From Mycobacterium sp. (GTDB lineage: Bacteria; Actinomycetota; Actinomycetes; Mycobacteriales; Mycobacteriaceae): a DNA stretch of 64,000 nucleotides. The translations under genes and the position numbers were made by a program. The first letter of the stretch is position 1. Each line of letters starts with the position of its first letter. The notes beneath the pieces were generated by a model, which did no database searches, was not told where the DNA came from, and was given only the letters and a program-made list of their open reading frames with translations. The DNA is taken from contig JACPVR010000011.1 of NCBI GenBank assembly GCA_016197405.1, forward strand, positions 1 to 64,000, read 5' to 3'. This document shows positions 47,925-56,220 of the stretch, piece after piece.

Positions 47925-48466
47925 GAATCGTTTTGCTCGGCCCCCCCGGAGCGGGTAAGGGAACCCAGGCAGTCCAACTCTCCGAGAAGCTCGGCGTCCC
48001 GCAGATCTCCACCGGTGACCTGTTCCGGCACAACATCAGCACCGGAACCGATCTCGGCCTGGAGGCCAAGAAATACCTCGACGCCGGCGATCTGGTGCCC
48101 GCGACGCTGACCAATGCCCTGGTCGACGATCGGCTCAACGATCCCGACGCCGCCGACGGGTTCATCCTCGACGGGTTCCCACGCTCGGTGGAGCAGGCCG
48201 AAGCGCTGGCCGAGATGCTGGCCAAGCGCGGTCTCAAGCTCGATGCGGTGGTGGAGTTCCGGGTGCCCGAGGACGAGTTGGTGGCCCGCCTGAAGGGCCG
48301 CGGCCGCGCCGACGACACCGAGGACGTCATCCGCAACCGGTTCAAGGTCTACCGCGACGAGACCGCACCGCTGCTCGATTTCTACGCCGACGATCTGAAG
48401 ACCGTCGACGCCGTCGGTTCCCTGGACGAGGTGTTCGCGCGGGCGTTGCGGGCACTGGGCCGCTAA
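47921..48466 (+). CDS. adk: Adenylate kinase
   Basis: A 181-residue short-form adenylate kinase (ATP + AMP to 2 ADP). The P-loop [11 protein letters not shown] is at residues 7-17, the AMP site STGDLFR follows, then [13 protein letters not shown]. The LID is short ([23 protein letters not shown]) without the zinc-finger cysteines, as in M. tuberculosis Adk. Confidence 0.97.
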   Translation: MRIVLLGPPGAGKGTQAVQLSEKLGVPQISTGDLFRHNISTGTDLGLEAKKYLDAGDLVPATLTNALVDDRLNDPDAADGFILDGFPRSVEQAEALAEMLAKRGLKLDAVVEFRVPEDELVARLKGRGRADDTEDVIRNRFKVYRDETAPLLDFYADDLKTVDAVGSLDEVFARALRALGR

Positions 48467-48480
48467 GCGACCACCCGCCG

Positions 48481-49284
48481 ATGGTCTCGTTGCCTGGATT
48501 GCGCAACCGCAAAGTCGTTCCGCAGCGCACCGCCGGTGAGCTCGACGCGATGGCCGCAGCGGGCGCCGTCGTCGCCGCCGCGTTGCTGGCTGTCCGGCAG
48601 GCTGCCGTTCCCGGTGTCTCCACGCTGGAGCTCGACGAGATCGCCGAGTCGGTCATCCGCGGTGCCGGAGCCATCCCGTCGTTCCTGGGTTATCACGGTT
48701 TTCCCGCCTCGATCTGCGCCTCGGTCAACGACCGCGTCGTGCACGGCATCCCGACCGCCGACGAGGTGCTGGTCGCCGGTGACCTGGTCTCGATCGACTG
48801 CGGCGCCATCCTGGACGGTTGGCACGGCGACTCGGCATTCACCTTCGGCGTCGGTGAGCTGATCCCCGCCGACGAGGCGTTGTCCGCGGCGACGCGGGAG
48901 TCGATGGAAGCCGGTATCGCCGCCATGATCCCCGGTAACCGGCTCACCGACGTCTCGCACGCCATCGAACTCGGGACCCGCGCCGCCGAGCGGAAATACG
49001 GTCGCGGATACGGCATCGTCGAGGGGTACGGCGGTCACGGCATCGGCAGGCAGATGCATATGGACCCGTTCCTGGCCAACGAGGGCGCGCCCGGGCGCGG
49101 ACCGCTGCTGGCGGCCGGCTCGGTGCTGGCCATCGAACCGATGCTGACCCTGGGCACCGTCAAGACCCGCATCCTCGACGACGAATGGACCGTCGTCACC
49201 ACCGACGGTTCCCGCGCGGCGCACTGGGAGCACACCGTCGCCGCCACCGATGACGGACCGCGGATCCTGACTTTGCCCGCCTGA
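48481..49284 (+). CDS. map: Methionine aminopeptidase type I
   Basis: A 267-residue type I MetAP that removes N-terminal Met. The five metal ligands can be placed: [15 protein letters not shown] (two Asp), [12 protein letters not shown] (His), AIEPMLTLG (Glu) and WEHTVAAT (Glu). It lacks the long SH3-binding N-terminal extension of the second mycobacterial enzyme, so it corresponds to MapA. Fourteen bases after adk. Confidence 0.95.
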   Translation: MVSLPGLRNRKVVPQRTAGELDAMAAAGAVVAAALLAVRQAAVPGVSTLELDEIAESVIRGAGAIPSFLGYHGFPASICASVNDRVVHGIPTADEVLVAGDLVSIDCGAILDGWHGDSAFTFGVGELIPADEALSAATRESMEAGIAAMIPGNRLTDVSHAIELGTRAAERKYGRGYGIVEGYGGHGIGRQMHMDPFLANEGAPGRGPLLAAGSVLAIEPMLTLGTVKTRILDDEWTVVTTDGSRAAHWEHTVAATDDGPRILTLPA

Positions 49285-49295
49285 CGGGCGCACAC

Positions 49296-49323
49296 TGAAC
49301 CATCCGGCCCTCTGGCTCGTGTC
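49296..49323 (+). promoter_or_regulatory. SigL-type autoregulatory promoter
   Basis: TGAACC (49296-49301), 16 bp, then CGTGTC (49318-49323) matches the TGAACC / CGTGT consensus known for M. tuberculosis SigL. It lies 16 bases upstream of the sigL ATG, so SigL probably drives its own operon. Confidence 0.65.
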
Positions 49324-49339
49324 TTCGGCGGAGGTTGTG

Positions 49340-49855
49340 ATGGATGATCCGGAAACCACGCTCATGCGGGTGCTCTACGACGAGCATTCCGCGGCGCTGT
49401 GGCGTTATGCCGTGCGGTTGACCGGGGATCGGGCGCGCGCGGAGGACGTCGTGCAGGAAACACTGCTGCGCGCCTGGCAGCACCCCGAAGTGACCAACGA
49501 CGAGGATCGGTCCGCGCGGGCGTGGCTTTTTACCGTTGCGCGCAACATGATCATCGACGACCACCGCAGCGCGCGCTCGCGCAACGAACGCACATCGCTG
49601 GAGGGTGTGGCCGAGCCCGAGCAATCCGGGCCCGACGAGGTCAACACCGCACTGGACCGGTTGTTACTCGGCGACGCGCTGGCACAGCTGTCCACCGAGC
49701 ACCGCGCGGTGATCCGGCGGTCCTATTATCTGGGCTGGTCTACGGCGCAGATCGCGGCTGATCTCGACATTCCGGAGGGCACCGTGAAGTCGCGGTTGCA
49801 CTACGCGATGCGCGCGTTGCGGCTGACGTTGCAGGAGATGGGGGTGACACGATGA
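49340..49855 (+). CDS. sigL: ECF sigma factor SigL
   Basis: A 171-residue ECF sigma factor. Region 2 has LWRYAVRLTGDRARAEDVVQETLLRAW and ARAWLFTVARNMIIDDHRS; region 4 has LAQLSTEHRAVIRRSYYLGWSTAQIAADLDIPEGTVKSRLHYAMRAL. ATG 49340 is preferred because GGAGG precedes it and an upstream GTG lies inside the predicted -10 element. It overlaps rslA by four bases (ATGA). In M. tuberculosis SigL controls envelope lipid and secreted-protein genes. Confidence 0.95.
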   Translation: MDDPETTLMRVLYDEHSAALWRYAVRLTGDRARAEDVVQETLLRAWQHPEVTNDEDRSARAWLFTVARNMIIDDHRSARSRNERTSLEGVAEPEQSGPDEVNTALDRLLLGDALAQLSTEHRAVIRRSYYLGWSTAQIAADLDIPEGTVKSRLHYAMRALRLTLQEMGVTR

Positions 49856-50583
49856 CCGCGGTTGTGGGCGAGAGCTCGGATCCGTACGAGATGTGGGACG
49901 CCGCCTATGTGCTGGGCTCGCTGAGCAGCTCCGAGCGCCGCCAGTACGAGACCCACCTGTCGGGCTGCAAGCGCTGCCGCACCGCGGTATCCGAACTCAG
50001 CGGTATGCCCGCCCTGCTGGCGCTGCTGGACCGCGACGACATCGCCGACGACGGTGCCGGGCCCGCCGACCCGCCGCCGCTGCGGCCGAGGGTTCTGGAG
50101 TCACTGCTGGACAAGGTGAGCAGGCGCAGGCGGCATAACCGCAGGCTCACCTGGACGCTCGCCGCGGCCGCCGCGGTGCTGCTGGCGCTGGGGGTCTTCG
50201 TTGCGGCACGGCCGGTGCTGGTGCAGCCGGGGATCTCCCAGCAGACGACGGCGTCGGCGATGGTGATGGATTCGGTCGCGCCGTCCTCGCTGAGCGCGAC
50301 GGTCACCCTGACCAGCCATGGCTGGGGCACCGATATCGACATGGCGTGCACCTATGCCGAACGGGCCGCGGGTGCCCCGCCGCACGAGGCCGACGACAGT
50401 GACCGGTTGGCGATGGTGGCGGTGGGCCGGGACGGCAGCCAGACCCGGTTGGCCACCTGGATGGCGGTCGACGGTGTGACGGCGCTGCCCAGCGGCAGCA
50501 CCTCGCTGCCGATCGAGCAGATTGCCGCGGTGCAGGTGGTTTCCGCCGATACCGGTGATGTGTTGCTGCAGAAGGACCTGTAG
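49852..50583 (+). CDS. rslA: Anti-sigma factor RslA, zinc-binding type
   Basis: A 243-residue anti-sigma factor. The cytosolic zinc anti-sigma motif H-x3-C-x2-C is HLSGCKRC at about residues 35-42. One transmembrane helix (LTWTLAAAAAVLLALGVFVAA) lies near 100-120, and an extracytoplasmic domain of about 115 residues ends with LLQKDL. Oxidation of the zinc cysteines is known to free SigL in the M. tuberculosis pair. Confidence 0.93.
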   Translation: MTAVVGESSDPYEMWDAAYVLGSLSSSERRQYETHLSGCKRCRTAVSELSGMPALLALLDRDDIADDGAGPADPPPLRPRVLESLLDKVSRRRRHNRRLTWTLAAAAAVLLALGVFVAARPVLVQPGISQQTTASAMVMDSVAPSSLSATVTLTSHGWGTDIDMACTYAERAAGAPPHEADDSDRLAMVAVGRDGSQTRLATWMAVDGVTALPSGSTSLPIEQIAAVQVVSADTGDVLLQKDL

Positions 50584-50602
50584 GCCGGCGGCGTGCTCCC
50601 GC

Positions 50603-51328
50603 TCAGCTGATGCTGAGCTGCTGGTCCGCCGATGCCGGCTCGTCTTCGGCGTGTTGGCTGCGCAGTGCGGAGGCCGCCACCGAGGCGGTGTCGTTGAGGT
50701 GCCGCACCATGATCGCGATGACGGCTTCGGCGTTGCGGGTGCGGTAGGCGGCGATGAGCGCGTTGTGGTCGTCGCGGGCGCGCTTGCGCCGTTCGGGATC
50801 CGACTGCACCGAGATGCCGACGTAGAGCGCCGACACGTCGGACAGCCGGCGCAGGAAGCTGCGCAGGTGTGGTTGGTGGGGGGTGCCGTCGAGTACGGCG
50901 TGCAGATGGCGGTTGGCATCCACCCATTCCGAATCGCTCATCCGCAGTGTCATGCTGCGGGCGATCTTGTAGGCCTGGGCGAGTTCCTCGTCGGTGATCG
51001 TGGCGACTCGCTCGCGGATGGCGAGCGGAACGAGGACCTTGCGCAGTTCGTAGATCTCTTCGAGCTCTTCGACGGTGACGGCGTGCACCGTGGCGCCCCG
51101 GAACGGATCGAAGTCGACGAGGCCTTCGTTCTCCAGTTCGCGAAGGGCCTCCCGCACCGGCGTCACGCTGACGTTCATGGTCTGGGCGAGCTCGACCTGG
51201 ATGAGGTGGGTTCCGCTGGGGAGCACCCCCGACACGATCGCCTCCCGCAGCCGGTCGGCGACGTCGCGATGCGCGGTGCGTGCGGTGCTCAAACCCAGTG
51301 CGGGTAGCCGTGCCTTGGACGACTTCAC
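50603..51328 (-). CDS. GntR/FadR-type regulator of the catabolic island
   Basis: A 241-residue GntR-family regulator of the FadR group. The winged helix is at about residues 20-85 (HRDVADRLREAIVSGVLPSGTHLIQ, then MNVSVTPVREALRELENEGLV). An all-helical FCD ligand domain follows (EIYELRKVLVPLAIRERVA; DANRHLHAVL; RDDHNALIAAYRTRNAEAV), whose Asp/His residues often bind a metal or an organic acid. It is the first gene of the island after rslA and probably represses the divergent genes in response to a pathway intermediate. Confidence 0.9.
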   Translation of the reverse strand: MKSSKARLPALGLSTARTAHRDVADRLREAIVSGVLPSGTHLIQVELAQTMNVSVTPVREALRELENEGLVDFDPFRGATVHAVTVEELEEIYELRKVLVPLAIRERVATITDEELAQAYKIARSMTLRMSDSEWVDANRHLHAVLDGTPHQPHLRSFLRRLSDVSALYVGISVQSDPERRKRARDDHNALIAAYRTRNAEAVIAIMVRHLNDTASVAASALRSQHAEDEPASADQQLSIS

Positions 51329-51372
51329 TGCCTAGCGCCTTCCCCCCGTGACGGTCGCGACAACCGAGTGTG

Positions 51373-52455
51373 TCACAGGAAGAAGCCGCGTCCGTCGTCA
51401 ACCACCGCGACGGTGGTGCCCACCAGCGGGACGCCGGCGAACGCGGCGCGACGGGCCTCTTGGCCGGGCCACAGTGTCGCCGGCCCGGTCGGGTGGGGGT
51501 CGACGATGACGCTGGCGGCCGAAAGTGTTGCGGCAGGGGCGAAGACGGTCGCGGCGGCGGTCGTCGCCTTGGCCAGTGCCGTCGGCAGGTCGAGGACGCC
51601 TTGCTCGGCCAGCGTGAGTAGTGCCGGCAGCAGGTGCTGTTGGATCTCCAGGCCGGGACCGGTGTTGCCCAGGACCGGCGCGTTGTGGTCGCTGGCGATG
51701 ACGTCCACGTCCTCGGCGACGATCTCTTTGAGGGAGTCTCGTGCCGAGCCGCCGGGGACCGGGGGTAGCACATGCAACTCCGCCGGCCGTTCGGGCGGCA
51801 GGTCCAGCAGGAAGTGCGGGGAGGTCTGACAGGTCGAGTCGGGCCGGGACCGCACTTCCTCGGCCATGGCCTTGCTGATCACGTGGCGGAAGTGCACCGG
51901 CCCGTCGGCGGCGAGCACCTGCTGGTAGGACTCGTCGTCGTAGAAGTAGATCGCGGCTCGGCACCCCGCCGCCCAGATTGCCTCCAGGTTCGGCCAGAAG
52001 TGCGGATCGTTGGAGTAGATCTTGATGATCGGCATCCACGTGGACTTGATCTGATCGCCGAATTTTTCTATCCAACAAGGAAACTCGGCGCTCGATGGGG
52101 CATCGGCGATCGTCAGGATGGGCAGGATGCGCGGGAAGTCGGTGCTCGCCAGGAAGGTGGTGACGTCGTCGAGGTCCAGTGGTGCGATGTGTTGCCAGGG
52201 CAGCGCGGTGTTCAGCGAGGTGACCCCACCCGCCAGCGCCCGCCAGCGATCGGACTCCCGGATACCGCGTTGCATGACCGGCAGATGCGCGTCGGCGTCG
52301 AACAACCCTGGCAGCACCCACAGCTCGGTGCCGTCGAAGACTGTTCCGTCGGTGATCCCCGGTGGTCCCGGCACGTCGAACGAGACGTCGGACCGGGCAC
52401 CCGTGAGCGGGTCCAGGACGTCGGTCAACCGGACCGAGATGTAGGTGTCGGGCAC
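51373..52455 (-). CDS. Dihydroorotase-like cyclic amidohydrolase
   Basis: A 360-residue amidohydrolase-superfamily protein closest in outline to dihydroorotase, allantoinase and hydantoinase. The expected metal motif D-x-H-x-H after PGLFD appears as D53-A-D55-A-H57, with Asp in place of the first His. The bridging Lys (IIKIYSND), two later His (HFRHVISKA, TSPHFLLDLPP) and the final Asp (VIASDHNAPV) are present. It should hydrolyse a cyclic amide or ureide. It lies 44 bases upstream of gntR on the same strand and is divergent from the oxygenase operon; a TATAAT lies on the complement strand at 52516-52521. Confidence 0.8.
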   Translation of the reverse strand: MPDTYISVRLTDVLDPLTGARSDVSFDVPGPPGITDGTVFDGTELWVLPGLFDADAHLPVMQRGIRESDRWRALAGGVTSLNTALPWQHIAPLDLDDVTTFLASTDFPRILPILTIADAPSSAEFPCWIEKFGDQIKSTWMPIIKIYSNDPHFWPNLEAIWAAGCRAAIYFYDDESYQQVLAADGPVHFRHVISKAMAEEVRSRPDSTCQTSPHFLLDLPPERPAELHVLPPVPGGSARDSLKEIVAEDVDVIASDHNAPVLGNTGPGLEIQQHLLPALLTLAEQGVLDLPTALAKATTAAATVFAPAATLSAASVIVDPHPTGPATLWPGQEARRAAFAGVPLVGTTVAVVDDGRGFFL

Positions 52456-52699
52456 GTGACCGCCAATCGATGGGAGAGGTTCCTGACTCCGGAAATCGGT
52501 TCCGGATGGACCGATATTATAAAATCCTTGTCGCCGGTGCAGATGATCATCATCCGCCGCACGCCAAGACGCAACCTTCGAAGGCTCCGGAGAGTTCGTT
52601 CTTAACGTTGTAGCCCAGTGTATTTCGCGACTGTAAACATCATGTTGACGCCGACCTCCCCGGTAGACGCCTCGATGAGCCGGTGATTCACTATTTTAT
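52456..52699. promoter_or_regulatory. Divergent control region of the catabolic island
   Basis: A 244-base gap, AT-richer than its surroundings, between the amidohydrolase and the oxygenase operon. It holds TCCGGA-N7-TCCGGA (52488-52506) with a third TCCGGA at 52586-52591, and perfect 10-bp palindromes GATGATCATC (52542-52551) and CCTTCGAAGG (52575-52584). A complement-strand -10 TATAAT is at 52516-52521, and TTGACG (52645-52650) could be a -35 for the forward operon. These are the natural sites for GntR control. Confidence 0.5.
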
Positions 52700-53260
52700 A
52701 TGTTGCGAGAAACGGCGGTGCACGGCGATCCGAGTTCGCCGGCCGCCCTGCTCGATCGGGTCGACCGCCTGGAGTCCCAGGATGCTGTCCGCCGACTCAA
52801 GGCCGCCTACATGCAAGGTCTCGATGACCGGTTGCGGGGCGCCGTGGCGGAGCTGTTCTGGCCCGAGGCCGTATGGGAGGGCCTACCCGATCGGCCGGTG
52901 GAAGGCGGTCAGTCCGCCCAGCCCGGCAGCCGCATCGTCGGACAGGACGCCATCGCCGAATCGTTCATCGCCGCGGCGCGGGCGATGTCGTTCACGGCGC
53001 ACTTCCTGACCAATGAGGACATCACAGTCGACGGTGACCGCGCCGTCGGGCGCTGGAAACTGTTGCAGGCCTGCAACGCAGGACATGATCGCGCCTTCTG
53101 GCAGGCCGGTGTCTACGTCGACGATTTCGAACGGCGCGACGGTGTCTGGAAGTTCATCCACCTGAGACTGGCCCTGGACTTCCGCACCCCCTATGACCAG
53201 GGCTGGCTCGAAAACCGGATGTGGGACCCGGCCGATGCGGTCGCGGCCGGAAAGGACTGA
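52700..53260 (+). CDS. NTF2/SnoaL-like protein, possible oxygenase small-subunit relative
   Basis: A 186-residue NTF2-fold protein. A helical start (DRVDRLESQDAVRRLKAAYMQGLD) is followed by the sheet with LFWPEAVWEGL, GRWKLLQACNAGHDRAFWQAGVYVDDFERRDGVWKFIHLRLALDF. The fold is shared by ring-hydroxylating oxygenase beta subunits and by small dehydratases. No ribosome binding site precedes ATG 52700, which lies right after TATTTTAT, so a leaderless message or the GTG at 52718 is possible. First gene of the forward operon. Confidence 0.75.
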   Translation: MLRETAVHGDPSSPAALLDRVDRLESQDAVRRLKAAYMQGLDDRLRGAVAELFWPEAVWEGLPDRPVEGGQSAQPGSRIVGQDAIAESFIAAARAMSFTAHFLTNEDITVDGDRAVGRWKLLQACNAGHDRAFWQAGVYVDDFERRDGVWKFIHLRLALDFRTPYDQGWLENRMWDPADAVAAGKD

Positions 53261-53266
53261 ACGCCG

Positions 53267-54127
53267 ATGAAGATCGCCCGCTTCCGCCACGGCGGTGTCG
53301 CGCTGACCGGCATCGCGGTGGGCGCTGCCGTTCAGCCGGTGCGGCAATCCATCGACGAGCTCATCGCCGGAGTTCCCGCCCATCCCTCTTCGGCTCCGAT
53401 TCCGCTCGCCGATGTCGAACTGCTTGCGCCGCTGAGCTCCGACTGCCGCGGTGTGCTGTGCATCGGCATCAACTACTTCGAACACCAACGGGAATCGGCC
53501 GACGTCTTCGTGTCCACCGTGCCCGACCACCCGATCGTCTTCTTCAAGACCACCGCGGCAGTGACCGGGGCCCACGCCACCCTCGATCTCAATCCGGCAC
53601 TGTCCACCGAATTCGACTGGGAGGTCGAGCTCGGGGTGGTGATCGGGACACCCGGACGCAACATCCCGCGTGAGCGGGCCGGGGGCCACGTCTACGGATA
53701 CACCGTCGTCAACGACGTCACCGCACGCGACGTCCAGCACCGGCACAAGCAGTGGCATCTGGGCAAGAACGTCGACGGCTCCACCCCGATCGGTCCATGG
53801 ATCGCCACCGCCGACGAGGTGGGATATCCACCCGAGCTGGACATCGCGCTCTCCATCAACGGAGAAGTGATGCAGCGGGCCAACACTCGCGACATGATCT
53901 TCCCGATCGCCGAACAGATCGAGGTGATCTCCCGGTACGTCGCGCTGCGTCCCGGCGACGTCATCGCCACCGGCACCCCATCCGGTGTCGGGTTCGCCCG
54001 AACACCGCCACGATTCCTCACCGACGGCGACATCGTCGAGACGACCATCGAAGCGATCGGAACGCTACGCAACCGGGTGGTCAACAGTGCCGGTAAGCCG
54101 GTCGCCGTCGCCAGTGGAGCATCCTGA
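53267..54127 (+). CDS. Fumarylacetoacetate hydrolase family protein
   Basis: A 286-residue FAH-superfamily enzyme. The metal site is seen as EFDWEVELGVVIG (paired Glu) and VVNDVTARDVQ (Asp); GKNVDGSTPIGPWIAT and GDVIATGTPSGVGFART are family signatures. Members hydrolyse C-C bonds of acylpyruvates or hydrate/decarboxylate 2-oxo acids, usually late in aromatic or heterocycle breakdown. It starts six bases after the NTF2-like gene and overlaps ridA (TGATG). Confidence 0.9.
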   Translation: MKIARFRHGGVALTGIAVGAAVQPVRQSIDELIAGVPAHPSSAPIPLADVELLAPLSSDCRGVLCIGINYFEHQRESADVFVSTVPDHPIVFFKTTAAVTGAHATLDLNPALSTEFDWEVELGVVIGTPGRNIPRERAGGHVYGYTVVNDVTARDVQHRHKQWHLGKNVDGSTPIGPWIATADEVGYPPELDIALSINGEVMQRANTRDMIFPIAEQIEVISRYVALRPGDVIATGTPSGVGFARTPPRFLTDGDIVETTIEAIGTLRNRVVNSAGKPVAVASGAS

Positions 54128-54564
54128 TGGGGGCCAACGCGGTGGCCGGCACCGGCGGCAAGACCGTCGGCTTCTACTCGCCGGCCGTCATCTGTCCGCC
54201 CGGGGCATCGCTGGTGGCCGTCAGCGGTGTGCTCTCGGTGGATCGCGACGGCATCACCCTGGGGGCCGGCGACTTCGAACTGCAGATGCGGACCGTCTTC
54301 CGGCTACTGGGTGAAACCCTGGACGCGGCAGGCAGTTCCTTCGCCGAGCTGGTGAAGATGACGACCTATCTCGTCGACCCGGACCACATCGACGATTTCT
54401 ACCGGATCCGCGAGGACATCTTCGCCGACCTCTACCCGCAACGCCGGCCGCCGGGCAACACCCTTCTGGTGGTGTCGCGGCTGGTGCGGCCCGAGTTCCT
54501 GATCGAAATCGAAGGATTCGCCACCACAGACCTACAGGGAGTCACCGATGAGTTCGTCAGCTGA
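54127..54564 (+). CDS. RidA-family deaminase
   Basis: A 145-residue RidA/YjgF-family protein, which hydrolyses reactive enamines and imines to keto acids and ammonia. Family traits are GVLSVDRDG, DAAGSSFAELVKMTTYLVDPDHID and the trimer-forming RPPGNTLLVVSRLVRPEFLIEIEGFAT, with the substrate Arg in VSRLVRPEFL. In this operon it points to a nitrogen-bearing intermediate. Overlaps the cupin gene by 17 bases. Confidence 0.9.
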   Translation: MGANAVAGTGGKTVGFYSPAVICPPGASLVAVSGVLSVDRDGITLGAGDFELQMRTVFRLLGETLDAAGSSFAELVKMTTYLVDPDHIDDFYRIREDIFADLYPQRRPPGNTLLVVSRLVRPEFLIEIEGFATTDLQGVTDEFVS

Positions 54565-54958
54565 TCAGATCACCTTCCCGAGCGGTAGCCGGGTGGTCAG
54601 TGCGGCCGGGATGCAGGCCGACAACGCCGCCGACGCCGGTGGTGCGTCCGGGTCGTTGTCCCGCGGCACCGCGGCGGCAGCGGGCGGAATGTGGATGGGG
54701 GTCAGCGTCCTTCCGCCCGGACACAATTCGGTCTCCCACCACCATCAGGGGCAGACCACCATCGTCTGCATCATCTCCGGGTCCATGCGCTTCCTCGTGG
54801 AGGGACCCGATGGCGAGGAGGACTTCACCGGATCGGCAGGCCAGATCGTCGTCGTTCCAGGCGGATTGGTGCATCGCGAGGAGAACCCCGGTGACGTCGA
54901 CTGCCTGTGCGTCGTCGCCCGTAACGCCGAAGAGCCCGCCGTCGTCAACGTCGGCTGA
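54548..54958 (+). CDS. Cupin-domain protein
   Basis: A 136-residue single cupin. Motif 1 is HNSVSHHHQGQTTIVCIISGSMRF (G-x5-H-x-H-type metal ligands) and motif 2 is GQIVVVPGGLVHREENPGD (P-G-x-x-H). It could be a dioxygenase, isomerase or ligand-binding protein. It sits between ridA and the Rieske oxygenase, so it probably acts on a pathway intermediate. Confidence 0.85.
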   Translation: MSSSADQITFPSGSRVVSAAGMQADNAADAGGASGSLSRGTAAAAGGMWMGVSVLPPGHNSVSHHHQGQTTIVCIISGSMRFLVEGPDGEEDFTGSAGQIVVVPGGLVHREENPGDVDCLCVVARNAEEPAVVNVG

Positions 54959-54986
54959 CCACCCCCACACCGACCAGGAGCCAACC

Positions 54987-56207
54987 ATGCAGCAGCTGAG
55001 CCCCAAACTCCATGCGATCCTCGGTGCACTCGACGCCGAATCCACCGACTACACGACCGCACGCACCATGCCGGCCGGCGTCTACACCTCCGAGGAGTTC
55101 TACGAATTCGAGAAGGAAGCCGTGTTCGCCCGGGAATGGCTGTGTCTCGGACATGTCAGCCAAATCCCCAACGAGGGCGACTATTTCACCATTCAGGTCG
55201 CCGATGAGCCGCTGATCGTGGTGCGCGGTGCCGACGCGGTGGTGCGGGTGATGTCCTCGATCTGCCAGCACCGCGGGTATCCGGTCACCGTCGACGGCGA
55301 CAAGGGCAACGCCAAGCAGTTCCGGTGCGCCTACCACTACTGGGCATACGACCTCAACGGTGATCTGGTCGCCGCGCCGGAGATGACACGGACCTGCCCG
55401 CTGGCCGAACTGCGCAGCGAAACCTCGCTGCCGCAGTTGAAGGTCGAGATCTGGTTCGGGATGATCTTCGCCAACATGGACACCGACGCCATGCCGCTGG
55501 CGCCGACGTTGGGCAAGCTGGCCACCGAGATGGAGGCCTACGACGTCGGCAATCTGCAGGTCGTCAAGACGATGGAATACAAGGGCCAGCCGTGGAACTG
55601 GAAAGGCATGCACGAGAACGCCCTCGAGCCCTACCACACGTCGTTCGTGCACCAGGGCTACCACGACATGGCGCCGGCCTCGATGGCCGAGTTCCTGCCG
55701 TGGGATGACACCGACGGACAGGTCATGCACCCCACCCACTACCGGTGGATGGACGCCGGCTTCAACCCGACCGGCCGGGTGATCCTGCCGGTCCTGCCGA
55801 ACCTGTCCGACGAGCGCCGCAAACGGATCACCTTCGCCTCGGTGCTGCCCACCGTGTTCTTCGCGTTGAGCCCCGATCAGGTCTTCTACTTCCTCATCAC
55901 GCCGGAGTCGGCCAACTCGATGACGCTGCGGATGGCCTGGCTGTTCCCCGAGAGTTCCATCAAGTCACCGGGATTCCAGTGGGCCTTCGACATGCAGAAC
56001 GCGGTCAACGAGGTCATCAACGAACAGGACATCTACTCCAACACCCGCATGCAGTGGGGCCAGCGGTCCCGCTACGCCAAACGCGGCCGTTACAGCTGGC
56101 AGGAAGGCACGCTGCCGCAGATGAACCGATGGCTGACGCTGCGTTACCTGAAGTACGCCGCCGAACTGGATCCGCGCTACGCCGACCTGCTCGCGACGGT
56201 CAGCTGA
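54987..56207 (+). CDS. Rieske non-heme iron oxygenase, catalytic subunit
   Basis: A 406-residue aromatic-ring-hydroxylating oxygenase alpha subunit. The Rieske cluster motif is C93-Q-H95...C114-A-Y-H117-Y-W, and the mononuclear iron site is NALEPYHTSFVH (His217, His222). A good AGGAG precedes the ATG. Members perform cis-dihydroxylation, monohydroxylation or N/O-demethylation. No ferredoxin or reductase gene occurs in the island, so electrons must come from proteins encoded elsewhere. Substrate unknown. Confidence 0.93.
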   Translation: MQQLSPKLHAILGALDAESTDYTTARTMPAGVYTSEEFYEFEKEAVFAREWLCLGHVSQIPNEGDYFTIQVADEPLIVVRGADAVVRVMSSICQHRGYPVTVDGDKGNAKQFRCAYHYWAYDLNGDLVAAPEMTRTCPLAELRSETSLPQLKVEIWFGMIFANMDTDAMPLAPTLGKLATEMEAYDVGNLQVVKTMEYKGQPWNWKGMHENALEPYHTSFVHQGYHDMAPASMAEFLPWDDTDGQVMHPTHYRWMDAGFNPTGRVILPVLPNLSDERRKRITFASVLPTVFFALSPDQVFYFLITPESANSMTLRMAWLFPESSIKSPGFQWAFDMQNAVNEVINEQDIYSNTRMQWGQRSRYAKRGRYSWQEGTLPQMNRWLTLRYLKYAAELDPRYADLLATVS

Positions 56208-56220
56208 TGGCGGATTCGCC

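Noticed and set aside
50602..50617. CTCAGC-TGAT-GCTGAG hairpin as rslA terminator
   Set aside because: It lies inside the coding end of the gntR gene and lacks a T tract, so terminator function is not supported.
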